Origin: Cycas panzhihuaensis
Lineage: Eukaryota; Cycadophyta
Length of the DNA: 64,000 nt
Direction of reading: 5' to 3'
NCBI GenBank assembly: GCA_023213395.1
Contig: CM041465.1
Coordinates: 171,809,741-171,873,740 of the forward strand
Part shown: one piece after another, positions 1-12,120 of the stretch
Numbering within the stretch: the stretch's first letter is position 1
Layout: every line of letters begins with the position of its first letter
Position numbers and translations under genes: made by a program
Notes under the pieces: generated by a model
What the model was told of the DNA's origin: nothing
What the model saw: only the letters and a program-made list of their open reading frames with translations
Database searches by the model: none

Positions 1-2
1 TC

Positions 3-1944
3 GACATGCCGCCACCTAGAACTCAACGACAGATTAAGTGGTTTCTAGGAAGCCTTAGTTTTCTCAGGCGCTTCTTAGCAGACTTCACTGTGAGTGCTAA
101 ACCCCTCATGAACCTATTAAAGAAGGGAGCTCCTTTTGCCTAGTCTGACAAGACCCAAAAGGCCTTTGAAGGACTTAAGGAAGCCCTTACTTCCGCTCCT
201 ATGTTGGCTCCTCCTCGATTTAATAGGCCCTTCGTCCTATACACCTCGACGACTGATGAGTCCTTGGGCACTATGTTAGCTCAGGAGGATGACTCAGGAA
301 CCGAGAGAGCTATATATTTCATTAGTCGCACCCTCGTGGCTACTGAGCTTAACTATTCCCCTACCGAGAAGGAGTACCTCTCCTTGGTCCATGCGACCAA
401 GAAGTTCAGACACTACTTGCTCGGCAACACCACCAAGGTGATCGTTCAATCCAATCCCTTACGATACTTATTGACTCATTCGGGTTTGATGGGTAGGACT
501 GGTCGATGGGCCGTCCTACTTCAAGAATTTGACCTCCATATCGTCAACCGAAAATGAAAGAAGGGAATGGTAGTGGCCGAGCAACTCACAGATGCCCCTA
601 TCCCTAACTCCTTTGGTGCCCCCATTGACAACTCTCTCCTTAATGAGTCTATCTTGATGATTCAGGGAGTCTCTCCCCATCCACTCATCGACAATGAGTG
701 GTATGGTGACATAGTGCGGTATCTTACATAGCAACGATATCGCCCCGATGCCAATAGTAAAGTTAGATATCGCATCTGGACTTCTGCTAGGCAATACCTC
801 CTCATGGATGAGGTATTATACAAGAATTCCTTCGATGGGATCCTCCTCCAGTGCGTCACTACTGACGAAGCTGACCAGGTGCTTTGCGAATGCCACCACG
901 GGTATTTGTGGAGGTCACTTTGGGGGCTAGTCTATGGCTCAGAGGATCCTCCACATGGGTTATTTCTGGCCATCCCTTTTCAAGGCCACTCATGCCTTTG
1001 CTCTAAAATTTCAGAAATGTCAGGAACATGCCAACATTTCCCATGTGCCTTCCGAGGCCCTGCATCCTATTGTTTCACCATGGCCTTTTGCTCAATGGGG
1101 ACTAGACCTCATCGGGGCTATCTCCCCACCTTCGTCGTTGTAGCACAAGTTTATCTTGACTGCCATTGAGTATTTCACTAAATGGGTAGAGGCCATCCCC
1201 TTGATCACTACCCCTGGTAAAACGATTACCACGTTTATTTACCAGCACATCATTTATCATTTTGGGATTCTGGACATCCTAATCACTGATAATAGAACTC
1301 CTTTCTGTAATAAGGAGATGGATGAGCTTTGTAAGAAGTTTAAAATTTCTCACAAGACTTCCTCCTCTTACTACCCTTAGGCAAATGGCCAATCGGAGTC
1401 TTTCAATAAGACTCTCATCAACATTCTCAAGAAAACCATTACGCAGTCCCAAAAGGATTGGCACCTTCAGTTGCCCTCTGCTTTGTGGGCTTACCACACC
1501 TCTATCTGTTCTGCCACAGGAATGACCCCGTTTTCCTTGGTCTATGGTACCGAGGTGGTACTCCCGCTGGAGGTGGAGATTCCTTCCTTATGAGTCTCCC
1601 TTCGAGGTCTTATCGATGAAGAGTTGATCTGTCAAGCTCGCCTTCTGTACCTCGAGGCTTTGGATGAGAAACGCTTAGCCACTTATGAGGCTAACCTGGC
1701 ATCCAAAGCTTGCTCACAAAGGACCTATGATAAACATCTTCATTCCCGTCCTTTGTTTCCTGGGGACCACATCCTCAAGCTCGAGTATCTCCATGATCGC
1801 TTGACCAAATTCAAACCCTGATGGTTTGGTCCTTTCGTCATTATCAAATCCCTCGGTAATGGTGCCTACAGGATAGCCACCCTAGAAGGGCTTGAATTTG
1901 AGAAAGTTGTTAATGGGAAATTCCTTAAGAAATTTTATGCATGA
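3..1944 (+). pseudogene. pol: Element A pol, 3' part: RT tail, RNase H, integrase (broken)
   Basis: Codes for the end of the pol polyprotein that copies and integrates the element. From 3 the frame gives the RT connection and the gypsy-type RNase H (YTSTTDES near 240, EKEYLSLVHATKKFRHYLLG near 370-425). After frame changes, integrase runs in one frame from about 905 to the stop at 1942-1944. Its HHCC zinc finger has HHGICGGHFGG and CQEHANISH. Catalytic D (1105, WGLDLIG), D (1288, ITDN) and E (1396) are all present, with D and E 36 codons apart, the D,D35E spacing. A C-terminal segment (KFKP, GPFVIIKSLGNGAYRI) follows. In-frame stops at 152-154, 1141-1143, 1378-1380, 1591-1593 and 1819-1821 mean it is dead. 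Most replace Gln, Trp or Arg codons kept in copies B or C. Confidence 0.93.
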
Positions 1945-2572
1945 TCTTTCGGTGATCCTTTTGCCCTGCTCCGAAATGAGCCTAAACTACCATCTTAGGT
2001 TATCCCCATTCTTCCCAACCATGGGTAGAATGGCAATTTAAGATGGGTTCCTCCCGCGGAACCCATGTTCCCGTATCTTCTTGGGAACTTTTGTCTTCCT
2101 GCTTGGGCATTCCCTAATCAGGACGATGCTTTGGAGAATTGTCGCTCCTCCCTCTTGCCTACTGTTTCCTTCGCATATTCCGCTATGCTCTTCCATAGAT
2201 GTGTATGCTGCTCTATCCTCTAACTTCACATCTCTCCATCGTCTCCACTCACGATGGGTGTGTGTGCTCCTGTTAGACATATAGCTATATATGGAAGGGA
2301 ACGTGTGCATCATACAATAAAATATTCACAACATAAAATATTCATAACATATAAAATAAACATACATGTCATCAATACATGATATATACGCACCATCTCA
2401 TACCAAAATGGGGTTCCAATTACCCTGTATATATATACATCCAAAAATCATGTCACATCATACATCTAGGAAGCTGGTGTCCTTACAAGGGGGGTACAAT
2501 CATATGATCCTATATATGACCCCCTGGAGGCCCGTGCTTTCTCCTGTCAGAGTCATATGTACATCTCCTACT
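1945..2572. other. Non-coding spacer between A integrase and antisense gene
   Basis: I find no gene here. It matches 13868-14536 in element B. It includes an AT-rich stretch (about 2295-2400) with repeated AATAAAATATTCA-like units, which could hold 3' end signals for the sense transcript and the convergent antisense gene. That role is inference. Confidence 0.6.
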
Positions 2573-3168
2573 CTACTGCTGCCCCGCTCCTAGGGTACCA
2601 TCTCCTGGTCTATGTGATCCCTCTCCTAGGGACCACATCCCTCCGAGGCTCCTCCTGGGCCTCCGTGAGCTGCCTGCCTCGCTACCCTCATCTTATGGTC
2701 ATCTTGGGGTCGTCGCCGTCGTGTGGGTCTACGTCCTGTTCCAACTTGACCTCGACGCCATCTGTGCCACCAGCTGATCGTATCGGGCCTAGATACGATC
2801 TCTCTCCCCTCGAAGTCCCTCCTCCGTGACTTTGAGGTACTCTGTGAGTACTACTATCTAGATTCTGCTCTCGATATCTATGCTTACTCTACCCTATGCC
2901 TCTAGAGCCTACAACCGTCTGCGTAGCTTATCCCTTTTGTGCCTCACATCATCTCTCTCCTGCTGCAGCTGTCCTCAGGATGTCACGTGCTCTTGGGACT
3001 CTGTGGCCCATATGTCTCTTGCCCTCACCAATGGGGCGAATGCCTCTATGTTGGCACCTGCCGCTCTGGGCTCATCTCCTACCTGGATGGGCGGTTGCCC
3101 CTCTGCATATACCTAAGGGAATATCTCCCTCACCACAGCCTCTATCAATCTCCAGATCTCCGCTGCAC

Positions 3169-3274
3169 CTGCCAATGCAACATGCCATGTGTCAGTATAT
3201 ATCTCACCATATACCATAATCAAATCAAATATCTATCTAGATGCCAAATGACATTGGAAAAGGTTAGGTCTCAC
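3169..3274 (-). other. Predicted intron 2 of the antisense gene (element A copy)
   Basis: On the minus strand the donor reads GTGAGACC at 3274 and the acceptor TTGCATTGGCAG ends at 3169, giving a 106-nt intron. The B copy has the same donor and acceptor at 15244 and 15133. Removing it joins the linker to the coiled-coil exon in phase. Confidence 0.68.
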
Positions 3275-4341
3275 CTGCTATGGCTGCTTACTCCTCTGGT
3301 GCCTCTTAGCTCTTTGCCAGCTGAATAGAGGAGTAAGATAGATATCCGCACCTCTTAGCTCTTTGCCAGCTGCGGGTGCCTCATCCTTTGGTACCTCCTC
3401 TACCTGAGCCTCCCTCCTTGCAGGGACCAGCTCCGCTCTCGTCCCTTTGGATCCCATCATGATCCGTAGCCTGTGGGCCCTGGTCACGGGTCCCCTACTC
3501 TCGTCTTGCGCTACTGACGGGCTTGCCTCTCCTCTAGCAGCCCCAGATGGACCCTCTGCGCCTCCTGCTGTCCTTGAGGGATCTACCTCTCCTACCAGTC
3601 GTGACGAGCTGGCCTTGTCTCCTCCGTCATCCCTATCATCTCCATTATTATCGCTTGGAGGTGCTCCTACCCTACCTACCTCGTCATCACTATCCCACCT
3701 CACCATCTTATAGGGCTCTACCACGTAGTCTAGTAGGGTGAGAAGGTCCAGTGATGTCACCTCTATCAATCATCAGATATGGGCCCGGTCCTTTGTCCCT
3801 CTCAACCGAGTCTGCCACCTGTGGACCATTGGGGCCTGCTCTATGATGGGGTGTGGTCCCCCCGCTGGTGCCACCACTGCGAAATTATCGAAAAACCAAC
3901 ACTATAGCAGTGTACTATATGATAACCCGCCTCTACCGGTCATCCTGATAGTGTCTAGCTAGGCGACGAGGTTCACCGCTATCAGGGTCGCCCAGTCCAT
4001 CCTTTTGCCAGCTTCACAGCGATGAACTGCATCCAACCATCCACCCAGTATCTCCCTATAGTTCTGCTTCTGGGAAATCTGGAACAGAACGCATAATATA
4101 ACCAGCTTCCTCACCCGAGGAATCCCTAACATTAGTATAGTCTGGAGGGGAGCTCCCCTCCGCTCCCATCTATCTGCTCCTGTGAAGAACAAGGCTACCT
4201 CCCTATGTGCTGCCTCGGTGTTAGGCAACGTCCCCAGTCTCACTGGCCTCCCTGTCACCGGTACTCCCAGTATTCGCCATATATCTCTCGGCATGACCAT
4301 CACGCCACCTACTTGAGGTAGGTGGAATACATATCTCCTCC

Positions 4342-4346
4342 TATCT
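4342..4346. repeat. Left target-site duplication of element B (CTATC)
   Basis: CTATC directly precedes the TG of the B 5' LTR and recurs directly after the CA of the B 3' LTR at 21116-21120. In the uninterrupted family sequence (B itself, about 16260-16265) CTATC occurs once, so the duplication arose when B inserted. Confidence 0.95.
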
Positions 4347-7049
4347 GTTTCCCGGCTTCTGGGAATGGATACGTAATCACCGACTCAGGTAAGTATAGGT
4401 ATGCTTCTCGCCCTATCATCGCTTTCATTTGATGAGTGTTTGCTTACGTGTCTGCATGTGTGTGGCTTTGTGGGCGACTTCGTCTTCGTCTACACTTATT
4501 TTAGCCTATGACGACTATAGCAGGGGCACACTCCCAGTGAGTGTGGCACCTTGGTGGCTACTCCACTTCCTGCATCTGCCCTCCTCGCTCTAAGATCCAC
4601 TCAGTTTGCACCACCTCTGCCCGCGTGATGACCTGTCATCGTTTGGTTGACTTGCCACATTGTTTGAGCCCTATTTTTGCTCTTTTGGACCCGTTTGTTG
4701 GCTTGTTTACCCCCGGGTAGGTGTTTTAGCCCCCTATTGGCTCTTTTGGTCATACTTTGACTAGGCTAATTTGTGGGCTGTTCGCCTCGGGTTCGTTCGT
4801 CTGCAGATATTTTGTGATGCCATTTGGAATATCCGTGGTACCGCAGATTTTGTGGTGGTACGACTATTCTAATTTATTTTTTTTAATCTGCCTTGGTAAT
4901 TTCGCCTTTATTGTGAAACTGCCACGTGGCTTGCGACTTAACTCTCTCCCAATCGTGCCCTAATCACTCGCTTTAGGGTTTGGGTTGAGTACTTAAGTCA
5001 CTTTGAACTCATTTTTGAGAACTTTTGGGCTCACTTTTTGAATTGCTCCTCAAGGAAACAACGCTATGCTCTGCTCTTCTCTGCTGCTCTGCTGCTACCA
5101 CAGGACCTGCGTCTCTCCTATAGCACCCAGCTCTCCTTAAGTTTGGATAGGACATCTTCCCAGCCCCTCACGCACCTTAGAGAGGGCCCCTTGGAGAGGT
5201 TCCAGTAGATTCTTACCCCAGGCAGTCTTCAAGTATTCCAAGTGTAGGTGTTCTCCTTCCAACTTTCTTAGCAGGGCCCCAAACCTGCTACACCATAGTT
5301 CTGGGCTGATTTCTTAGCCTCCCCTTGCCAGCCTTTGGTTGAGGCATGCCCCTTGCCTCCCTCACTCAGGTATTTATTGATTTGAATTGTTTCTCTTGTG
5401 ATATTGATGCTCTACCTTGCTTGTTTCTTGCTTGTCTGTGTGAGGGTTGTTCTCTTCTTTTCAGTGGGCTGTTCTACCTCTATCATAGTGCCTCTTACCT
5501 GCGTTTGTTGCTCAAGGCAGCGGTATTGAGGGTTGGCATAGGCTTTGGGAAGAAGCTGGGTGGATTCTGTACCACCTTCCACGCTCCTTAAGTGGCTTTA
5601 AGCCCCCCAAATCCTCCCTCTTGCCTCGTGCTACCCTTGGCACTCAAACGGGGGTTTGTTGGCCCTCCCTTAGCCGCTGAAATCAGCGTTGTCACACATT
5701 GCAGCGCTAGTTTGTGTGCTTAGGCTTAGGTCTGGGCAACTTACATAAGTCCCGACCGCTTGTCCTTGTCCAACTCTTCTCCCGGCAGCCCGGTTTGCTC
5801 TTCATAGCATCCTGGTTCGCCGTAGGTCTCCTCTGGCTCCCCTTCGCCTATTTGTTGCTATTTCCAACCATCCTCCTTGGCCTTGCCCTCGCTGCCTTGT
5901 GGCCTTTGGGGGGAGGTTAGGGTGCTCTTTGTAGGAGATGGGCCACTCCGAGGCTTACCGGTTGCTTTCCTTTGCTTTGGTTGCCTTCTTTTATGTACTA
6001 TCATCGTTGGGTTGATGCTAACATATATGTGTTTAGATTCATATCTGTACTATATAGACATGTATTGTTAGGATCTCGTTATTGCATGTTAGTATCCTTT
6101 CTCCGGAAAGGGGGAGGTTGCTGTTGCTTGCAAGTGCTTGGAGAGCACAAAATGTATTTTCCGTTCGTTCTGTTGCCGGTAAGTGCTCTTATGTATGTCA
6201 TACTTTCATACTTCTTTAGTTACTAGCATTTAGTTCCTTTCTTTCCTTGGCATTGTATTTAGTATTTTTCCGAGGAAGGTAAGGGAGCCCCTCTTTCCAA
6301 TCCGCTGTGACGCTTCACACCCGACGCACCTTGTGGAGTAGTTTGGTGCCCCTCGAGAAGGCCCTCATCATGTACGCCTTCGGTCCAAGTGCACGCCTCA
6401 CTCTACCCTACTAATCTTTCTTTTTGGATTCCTTCTTAGTAATTAACGCATTGGAAAACAAAAGGAAAACTTGGCTTCACTTTTTGGTTATTCTTCATTT
6501 ATTTTATTACATGCATCTTTGTTACCCATAGGAAAGGCTATAGGAATCGCCCCTTTCCCTTTCCTCCTCATCTTAGTCGTGCAAGCTCCTTGCCTCCCAT
6601 ATTTCTCGTATGCCCGGTTAGCTTGCTTAGACATACCCTTGATCTATTTTCTTGGATCTTCTCCTTTGCTTTCATTTGGTTCCCTGCTTCGCCGGATAAC
6701 CAAAGTGACCCCGCCTATAGGCCCATCGCTTGCCTATCCTCCTTCGTTTCTCGTCGCTCTAGGGAAACTCTTGAAGGTTCCTCTTCTTCTCCTTCCGGCC
6801 ATCCAAGGGTGGGAGGATCCTTTCCTTAGGCCAACCCAAGTTAATTCTACGCCTCCTCACCCCTTGTTCGAAGTGGTGGGGGATCACTCTTTGGTAGCCA
6901 CATTCTATTGCAGGTCCCGAACTTGCGCTCCGGTGCACGGGGCGCCCTACGTGGTAATTACTTTACTTATAGGTCTCTTCTTCGATTATATCATCACCCA
7001 CTCTCACCACACCTATTAGTTAGGTAGCTATCCCGTAGATGCGTGTCTA
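4347..7049 (+). repeat. 5' LTR of element B
   Basis: 2,703 bp starting TGTTTCCCGGCTTC and ending GTGTCTA (CA mutated to TA; the 3' LTR ends GTCCA). It aligns from end to end with 18435-21115, 23319-26037 and 55246-57981. It is strongly pyrimidine-rich on the plus strand. The region GGGTTGAGTACTTAAG near 4979-4996 lies where copy C has TATAAGT, so the promoter TATA is probably decayed here. Long open frames inside it have no conserved start and look compositional. Confidence 0.95.
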
Positions 7050-7050
7050 C

Positions 7051-7068
7051 TAGCGACCATACTGGGGA
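7051..7068 (+). other. Primer-binding site of element B
   Basis: One base after the LTR comes TAGCGACCATACTGGGGA, matching TGTCGACCATACCGGGGA in copy C. The ancestral form probably began TGG. The CGAC and CTGGGGA blocks resemble the tRNA-Arg-type primer sites of Tat elements, but the middle does not fit a tRNA I can recall exactly, so the tRNA assignment is tentative. An untranslated leader of about 155 bp follows to the gag start. Confidence 0.6.
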
Positions 7069-7223
7069 CTGCCATTAAGGGAGCTAGTTTCCACTCTCTT
7101 CTGTTGGTTTCGCTACCTTTTTGTGATCCTTCTTCGCCTATTTCGATCTCTTCATTAGGCAGCCCACAACGCGTGTGCCTTTACTGCCCTCTCCTTTTCC
7201 TTAACATTATTGGTTAATCTTGC

Positions 7224-9725
7224 ATGCGATGCTTCTCTCGTCGTTTGCGCGGTCTACCTCCATTATTAGAAGACCCCGAGTATCATCCTCTTCCTTTGTC
7301 AGATTCTGATCTGACTATGGAGGGATACTCTTCTGATTGGGCCTACCACACTTCCACCTTAGAAACCCATGCTTTTCCTTCCTCTATTCCCGGGTCCACC
7401 CAAGAGGGTGATGAACCCCTTTACTACCTAAGCGACCAACATCTCTCGCTCGATGTCCATCCCTCTACCCATGCCGTAGAAGGATCCGCTCCTCTTGAGA
7501 CTTGCCACGTAGTCGGTGACTCTTATGAGGAGCATCCTAAGAAACCTACTTTGTTCGAGGTCCCAATTACCTCTTACGAGTATGTAGGAACCCCTCCCGT
7601 CGATGTAGTTGAAGCTCTCAACGAGTGTCACCGCGCGGCACACTTACAACCACGTCCTGGATGGCTTGGGGGTGCTCTATGTGGAGGAGCCTCTTCCCCT
7701 TCTGCTCCTCCCCTGCATGCCTCATCCTCGTTTACTCTTCCTTTGACAACGAACCCCTTTGTGCCTATGCATGTGTCCTGCTCCTTTCCTATTCCTGCAG
7801 TGGGGGCACGTGTCGCACCTTCCATTTCTCATCAAGGTCCTAGTGTTTTGGGATCTCCCCGTGGTGTGTCTTTCCCTCAATTGAAGGTTAGCATACCCGT
7901 CCCTAACCAAACCAATGTGCCATTCCCTAGTGTGGCACATGCTGTTCCTAGTAGGCCTGCCGGTCCTACTAGCCTTTCAACTACTAGTCATGTGGGATCC
8001 GCTCCCACATATCCTCAAAACCCACACATTGGTACTTCTTTCTACGTTCCCCCAGGGTATACTTCTCAACCTTGGGGGCAGGGTAGAGGAAGCCGTCTCC
8101 TGGTTTATGGGGTGGATCCGCTACACCCATATGGGGTCGCCCCACCTACGGGTGGCCCATATGGGCAAAACCCGGTTCCACATCCGTCTTGTCTGTCATC
8201 TAATGTAATTCCATTTGTTGTGCATTCATAAGGGAACCCGACTCCCTTCCAAGGCAGCTACTCCCACGCCTCTTCTCAGTAGGGGGCGTTTCCTCAAGGA
8301 GGGATGGATGTTCCACCCCCGTCCACTCCTTATGCATTACCTACTACGACATTCGTTGACCCTATGGTCCAAGCAAGGGCACGGCCCTTCATGGATTTTA
8401 GGTCAACTCCTCTATCCATTGAGGCGTTACGAACCAATCTGCCGCCTCATCCCCCTGAAGTTCCTAGATTCGACGGAACTTTGTCGCAAGACCTGGCAGA
8501 GCATGTGCATAGTTTTTCTATGGCATGCATCGATTACTGGGCTTACAACCACATTTTAATGAAATTATTCCCGCGATCCTTGTAGGGCGATGCCCTCAAG
8601 TGGTTCTACCGCCTCCCTGCCCATTCTATCCATTCGTTCCAGCAATTGGTGGACGAGTTCATCAACTATTTTGATGTAGCCTGTACATTCGAGAGCAGAA
8701 TGAAGTCGCTTCTTTCGCTCAAACAAGGTCACGATGAGGTGAATCGTGACTTTGTGCAGTGATTCCATGACTTGCTTCACTTCACTAAGATAACATTACC
8801 TGAGGAGCTGAAGCGAGACCTTTTCGTCAACGCACTTCATCCCGAAGTTCATGTGGAAGTCCTCAAGATGGGGGCGACCACATGTGACTCCACGATCGCC
8901 AAGTGTTTGGCGTTTGAGGCTATTGTGATCCAAGCTGGTCTCAAGAAACCTCTTAAGCCCTCACAGCGCCGTGAGGCACCACCCCCAACCAAGGATACCA
9001 AACCTTCACAACCTACCCGGTCTTCCTCTCATCTGACTGAGAGGACTTTAGACCCTCTCACATCAGCCATACGCTCGTTCGAGCATACGATGAAGGAACT
9101 CAAGCTTCAGGCTCCTTCATCCCCTACATCTAATAAACAAGTCCAATAAACAACCCAAGCTCCTCTCCCTAGGAATGGAAATGCCTAGTCCTCCCAAGCG
9201 AGAAGGTCAGACCCTCCGCTTAAGAAGAAGTGGTGCTCTATTCACGGGGAGTGCTTCCACGATGATTCACGTTGTAGGGCCCAGCATCCTAAAGATGCCC
9301 CTCGACGTGATTCTTCCCCCAAATGGGCCTCAAGGCCTAATTTGGACCAACCGGTTCACAAGGATCTGTTCCCTAAACATGAGGAGCGCGATCGCAACAC
9401 CCAAACCAAGAGCAAGGCGGGAAGATCGCCTGATCCCCGTCCTTCCCGCGACAAAGGGAAGGGTGCCCGGAACTCGTCTTCCTCCTCTCATTCTCCTAGC
9501 CATTACACCCCGTCACCTTTGTGACCCCGGAACAAGGGGAAGAAGGTGATCCAGTTGCTTGAGGCAACTCCTACTCACGCCCTTACACGATCTCGAGCCG
9601 CCAAGGAAGCAGCGGGAGCTTCTTATTCTTCCACTCCTTCTGACCCTCTTCCAGAGAACCTTCCTCCGGAAATACCTCTCTTCCCCAAGGCCATTCCTAT
9701 GCGCCTAGGTCATTACGATTTCTGA
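7224..9725 (+). pseudogene. gag: Element B gag (broken)
   Basis: Encodes the capsid/nucleocapsid polyprotein of the particle that packages the element RNA. The start ATG at 7224 is conserved in copy C (58146). The first ~335 codons are a Pro/Ser-rich region without a known domain. The retrotransposon gag domain follows at about 8440-8900 (PEVPRFDGTL, GDALKWFYRLP, LVDEFINYFD, HDEVNRDFVQ, LPEELKRDLFVNALHPEV). A zinc knuckle of C-x2-H-x4-H-x4-C form lies at 9234-9275. All of this is in one frame, interrupted by stops at 8229-8231, 8583-8585, 8761-8763, 9147-9149 and others. The last two and the one at 9723-9725 recur in copy C. The gag/protease border is not marked and the end given is approximate. 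Confidence 0.88.
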
Positions 9726-10890
9726 AGGGCACTTACCCAACCTACTACGAAGGGTAAGCCCTTCTCCATCGTGGACGAGCTTCATACTGTCGCTGCAGGA
9801 ATGTCTTTGATGGACATTTTGAGGAGTTATCCCGAGCAGTGGGCCCTCCTCCTGGAAGCTTTAGGATCGAGTGATGCGCTTGTCCACGCTTTAGGTGTCA
9901 CCCAAGGTTGTGGACCCATTATCTCATTTGATCCTAAGGATCTTCCTCCCGCCGGTGAAAGGGAATGTCAGTGGAACTTCCGATTCACTATCACTATCGA
10001 TACACCCGATTGTACCCTTCAAAGGACTGTTGTCGACAACGGTTCTTCTGTCATTGCCATGCCCTTGCGCGTCATGCAAGAGCTTGGTATCTCTACCTTA
10101 GAACCTATTCCCTGACAATGCCAAGGTTATGACGGTAGCGAGAAGACCCCTTTGGGATCTATCGCGATTATGCTCACCCTTGAGGGCAAGACTGTTCTTG
10201 CTGACGTTGTAGTCCTCGACGTTGACGTGGATTACAACCTCCTTCTAGGTCGTCCATGGCTCGACCAAATGGGAGCCGTGTGCTCGACTCTTTGGGGACA
10301 ACTTAAATTCATCTATGACGGATGAATGAGAGTGATTCCCTGCGAACGCCCATTTACCAAACAAACTCGCTCCACCAGTTCGGCAAACCAAGGTTCTTCC
10401 ACCCATGCCTCGGCTTGCTCTATTGGTATACCTAACCCATCCGAAGAAGATCCCGCATCTTCTTCCCCTAGTCTCACGTGGTTTGCTCCTATTGGTATTG
10501 GGAGCTATGGGTACCTTGCTTCGTTTAGTGATGACGGGTCACATGACAAAGACGAGGATTGCCTTCACCCCGTCTCTTTCCTCCACGCCAATAGGTCATA
10601 TCTGTCTCATTCTAGATCCCCGTTTGGAATCTCTCTCATTGGTGAGGCTAGTTATTTATACGTGTCCCATGTCATCGCTCGTGTTGACCTGCCCGTCGTC
10701 AGTTCTTCTTCTTCATTACCCCCCGTAGGTAATGGTTTTGAAGAATTGCCTTTCGTTCCTCCCGAGGAGCCTCTTCTTGGCTTTCCTTCAGAACCTTGCG
10801 AGGAAGTAGAGCAACTCGGCGACCATCACAGTCCCATTGCTTTTACTCCCTCCAGTGCTTCCTCTACTCAAAGTAAGGTCATCCATGGAG
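9726..10890 (+). pseudogene. Element B aspartic protease region
   Basis: Continues in the gag frame. The retropepsin core carries the active-site motif DNGSS at 10035-10049 (Asp retained), then DVVVLDVDVDYNLLLGRPWL near 10200-10260, the flap and dimer-side strand pattern typical of Ty3/gypsy proteases. It would cleave the gag-pol polyprotein. After the core comes a ~170-codon low-complexity linker (10330-10890) rich in Ser and Pro. Stops at 10113-10115 and 10323-10325 are specific to B; copy C has TGG and CAG there. Confidence 0.82.
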
Positions 10891-12120
10891 TGGACTACTT
10901 TGAGGATGACGAAGCCCTACTTGAGCATCTGGCGGGTTTTGCGTCCAACTTGCCTTTTGGTCACCACAGGCTTGGTCACCAGAAGATCCTCGCGATCGGA
11001 TCCACGCTTGCTGATCCAATCCCGTCTCCTGTTCCTCCTCCTCCTGTTGATCTTGCCCCTCTCCACTTCGAGGAGGGTAATGCCATGTGCATGGGGGCAA
11101 CCCAAGACATAGTCTTAGCCCCGGGCAAGGTCATTAAGGTCGGGTTGGAATGTTCCCCTGATGAGATAAGGGAGTACTCCCTTCTATTCCAGGAGTTTCG
11201 AGACATGTTTGTGTGGGATTATGCTGACATGAAGGGAATCGACCCCTCCATTATCACCCATAACCTCACCACCATTCCTGGTGCCCGCCCTGTGTGCCAG
11301 AAGCAACGTCCCCCTCACTCGAAGCTCTCAGCCACTGTTAAGATGGAGGTTGAGAAGCTCCTGGATGCTGGGCTTATCACTTCGATTGACTACCCTAAGT
11401 GGGTCTCTAACATTGTCCCCGTTGCTAAAAAGAATGGGGCAATCTGTATATGTGTCGACTTTCGCAATATCAATAATGCTTGTCCCAAGGATAATTTCCC
11501 GTTACCCTTCCTTGATCAAATTATTGATCACACCGCTAGATTTGAAGTCATGTCCTTAATGGATGGCTTCTCTGGCTATAGCCAAATTCAAATTTCTCCC
11601 AAAGACCGCCATAAGACGGCCTTCACTACTCCTTGGGGTACCTTCACCTACAGGCGATGCCCTTTGGCCTTAAGAATGTAGGTGCTACTTACCAAAGAGC
11701 CATGCATTTCATTTTCCACGACCTCATTGATAACACATTGGAGGTCTTCATGGACGATATGATGGGTCTCTCCCGTGTTAGGGCCCATCACCCATCTGAC
11801 TTGCATGCCATCTTTTCACAATGCCATAAGTATCACGTCAATCTAAATCCGCTCAAGTGTATGTTTACCATCACCTCGGGTAAACTCCTTGGTTTCCTTG
11901 TATCTAAACAAGGAATTCAGATTGACCCTGACAAAGTCAGGGCAATCCTTGACATCATACCTAGAACTCAACGACAGATTAAGTCGTTTCTAGGGAGGCT
12001 TGGTTTTCTTAGGCGCTTCTTAGCCAACTTCGCTGTGAGTGCTAAACCCCTCATGAACTTGTTGAAGAAGGGAGCTCCTTTTGCTTGGTCTAACAAGACC
12101 CAAAAGGCCTTTTAAGGACT
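10891..12120 (+). pseudogene. Element B reverse transcriptase (frameshifted)
   Basis: RNA- and DNA-dependent DNA polymerase of the element. Visible are the N-terminal region (VKMEVEKLLDAGLI, WVSNIVPVAKKNG), CVDFRNINNACPKDNFPLP, LMDGFSGYSQI, then after a shift AMPFGLKNVGATYQRAM and the catalytic box FMDD at 11747-11758 (both Asp retained; F replaces the usual Y). A single-base deletion near 11653, against the intact reading in copy C, moves the frame. The segment after the catalytic box (LLGFLVSKQGIQIDPDKV) is open to the stop near 12114. The polypeptide is therefore split, but the active-site residues are intact. Confidence 0.92.

Larger units (their letters stand above)
1..4346 (+). mobile_element. 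Tat-type Ty3/gypsy element A, left part
   Basis: This is the part of element A that lies left of the element B insertion. It enters the window inside pol (end of reverse transcriptase), passes through RNase H and integrase, and stops at 4346 inside the element's antisense cargo gene. The same family sequence resumes at 21116 after B, so A was one continuous element before B arrived. Its 5' LTR, gag, protease and most of the reverse transcriptase lie left of the window. It aligns along its length with B (about 11940-16265) at high nucleotide similarity, with independent stops and indels. Tat-lineage placement rests on element size, the D,D35E integrase, the second RNase H and the antisense gene; it is inferred, not computed. 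Confidence 0.9.
2573..4346 (-). pseudogene. Antisense plant-mobile-domain gene of element A, C-terminal part (interrupted by B)
   Basis: Minus-strand cargo gene of A, copy of the gene at 14537-16915 in B. Exon 2 enters from 4346 with the second half of the mobile domain (MPRDIWRILGVPVTGRPVRLG, TGADRWERR, MDWATLI), then an acidic, Ser/Gly-rich linker (WDSDDEVGRVG). Exon 3 (3168-2573) holds the coiled coil and a basic tail (SSRRPRRSLGG). The gene is cut between codons for His-Trp-Asp and Arg by element B; its N-terminal part lies at 21121-21798. A stop at 3902-3904 is shared with B. A 49-bp tandem duplication (the 22-base unit at 3302-3323 repeats at 3351-3372) sits near the end of exon 2. Molecular function of the protein family is unknown; relatives occur both in transposons and as host genes. 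Confidence 0.82.

Noticed and set aside
6471-7019. 182-codon open frame in the B 5' LTR, with shorter relatives in the other LTRs
   Set aside because: No conserved ATG, frames differ between LTRs because of indels, and the Leu/Ser/Pro/Phe composition follows from the pyrimidine-rich sequence.
10837-11206. Several antisense and out-of-frame ORFs across the B protease-RT linker
   Set aside because: They are shadows of the pol frame, which has clear domain motifs on the plus strand.
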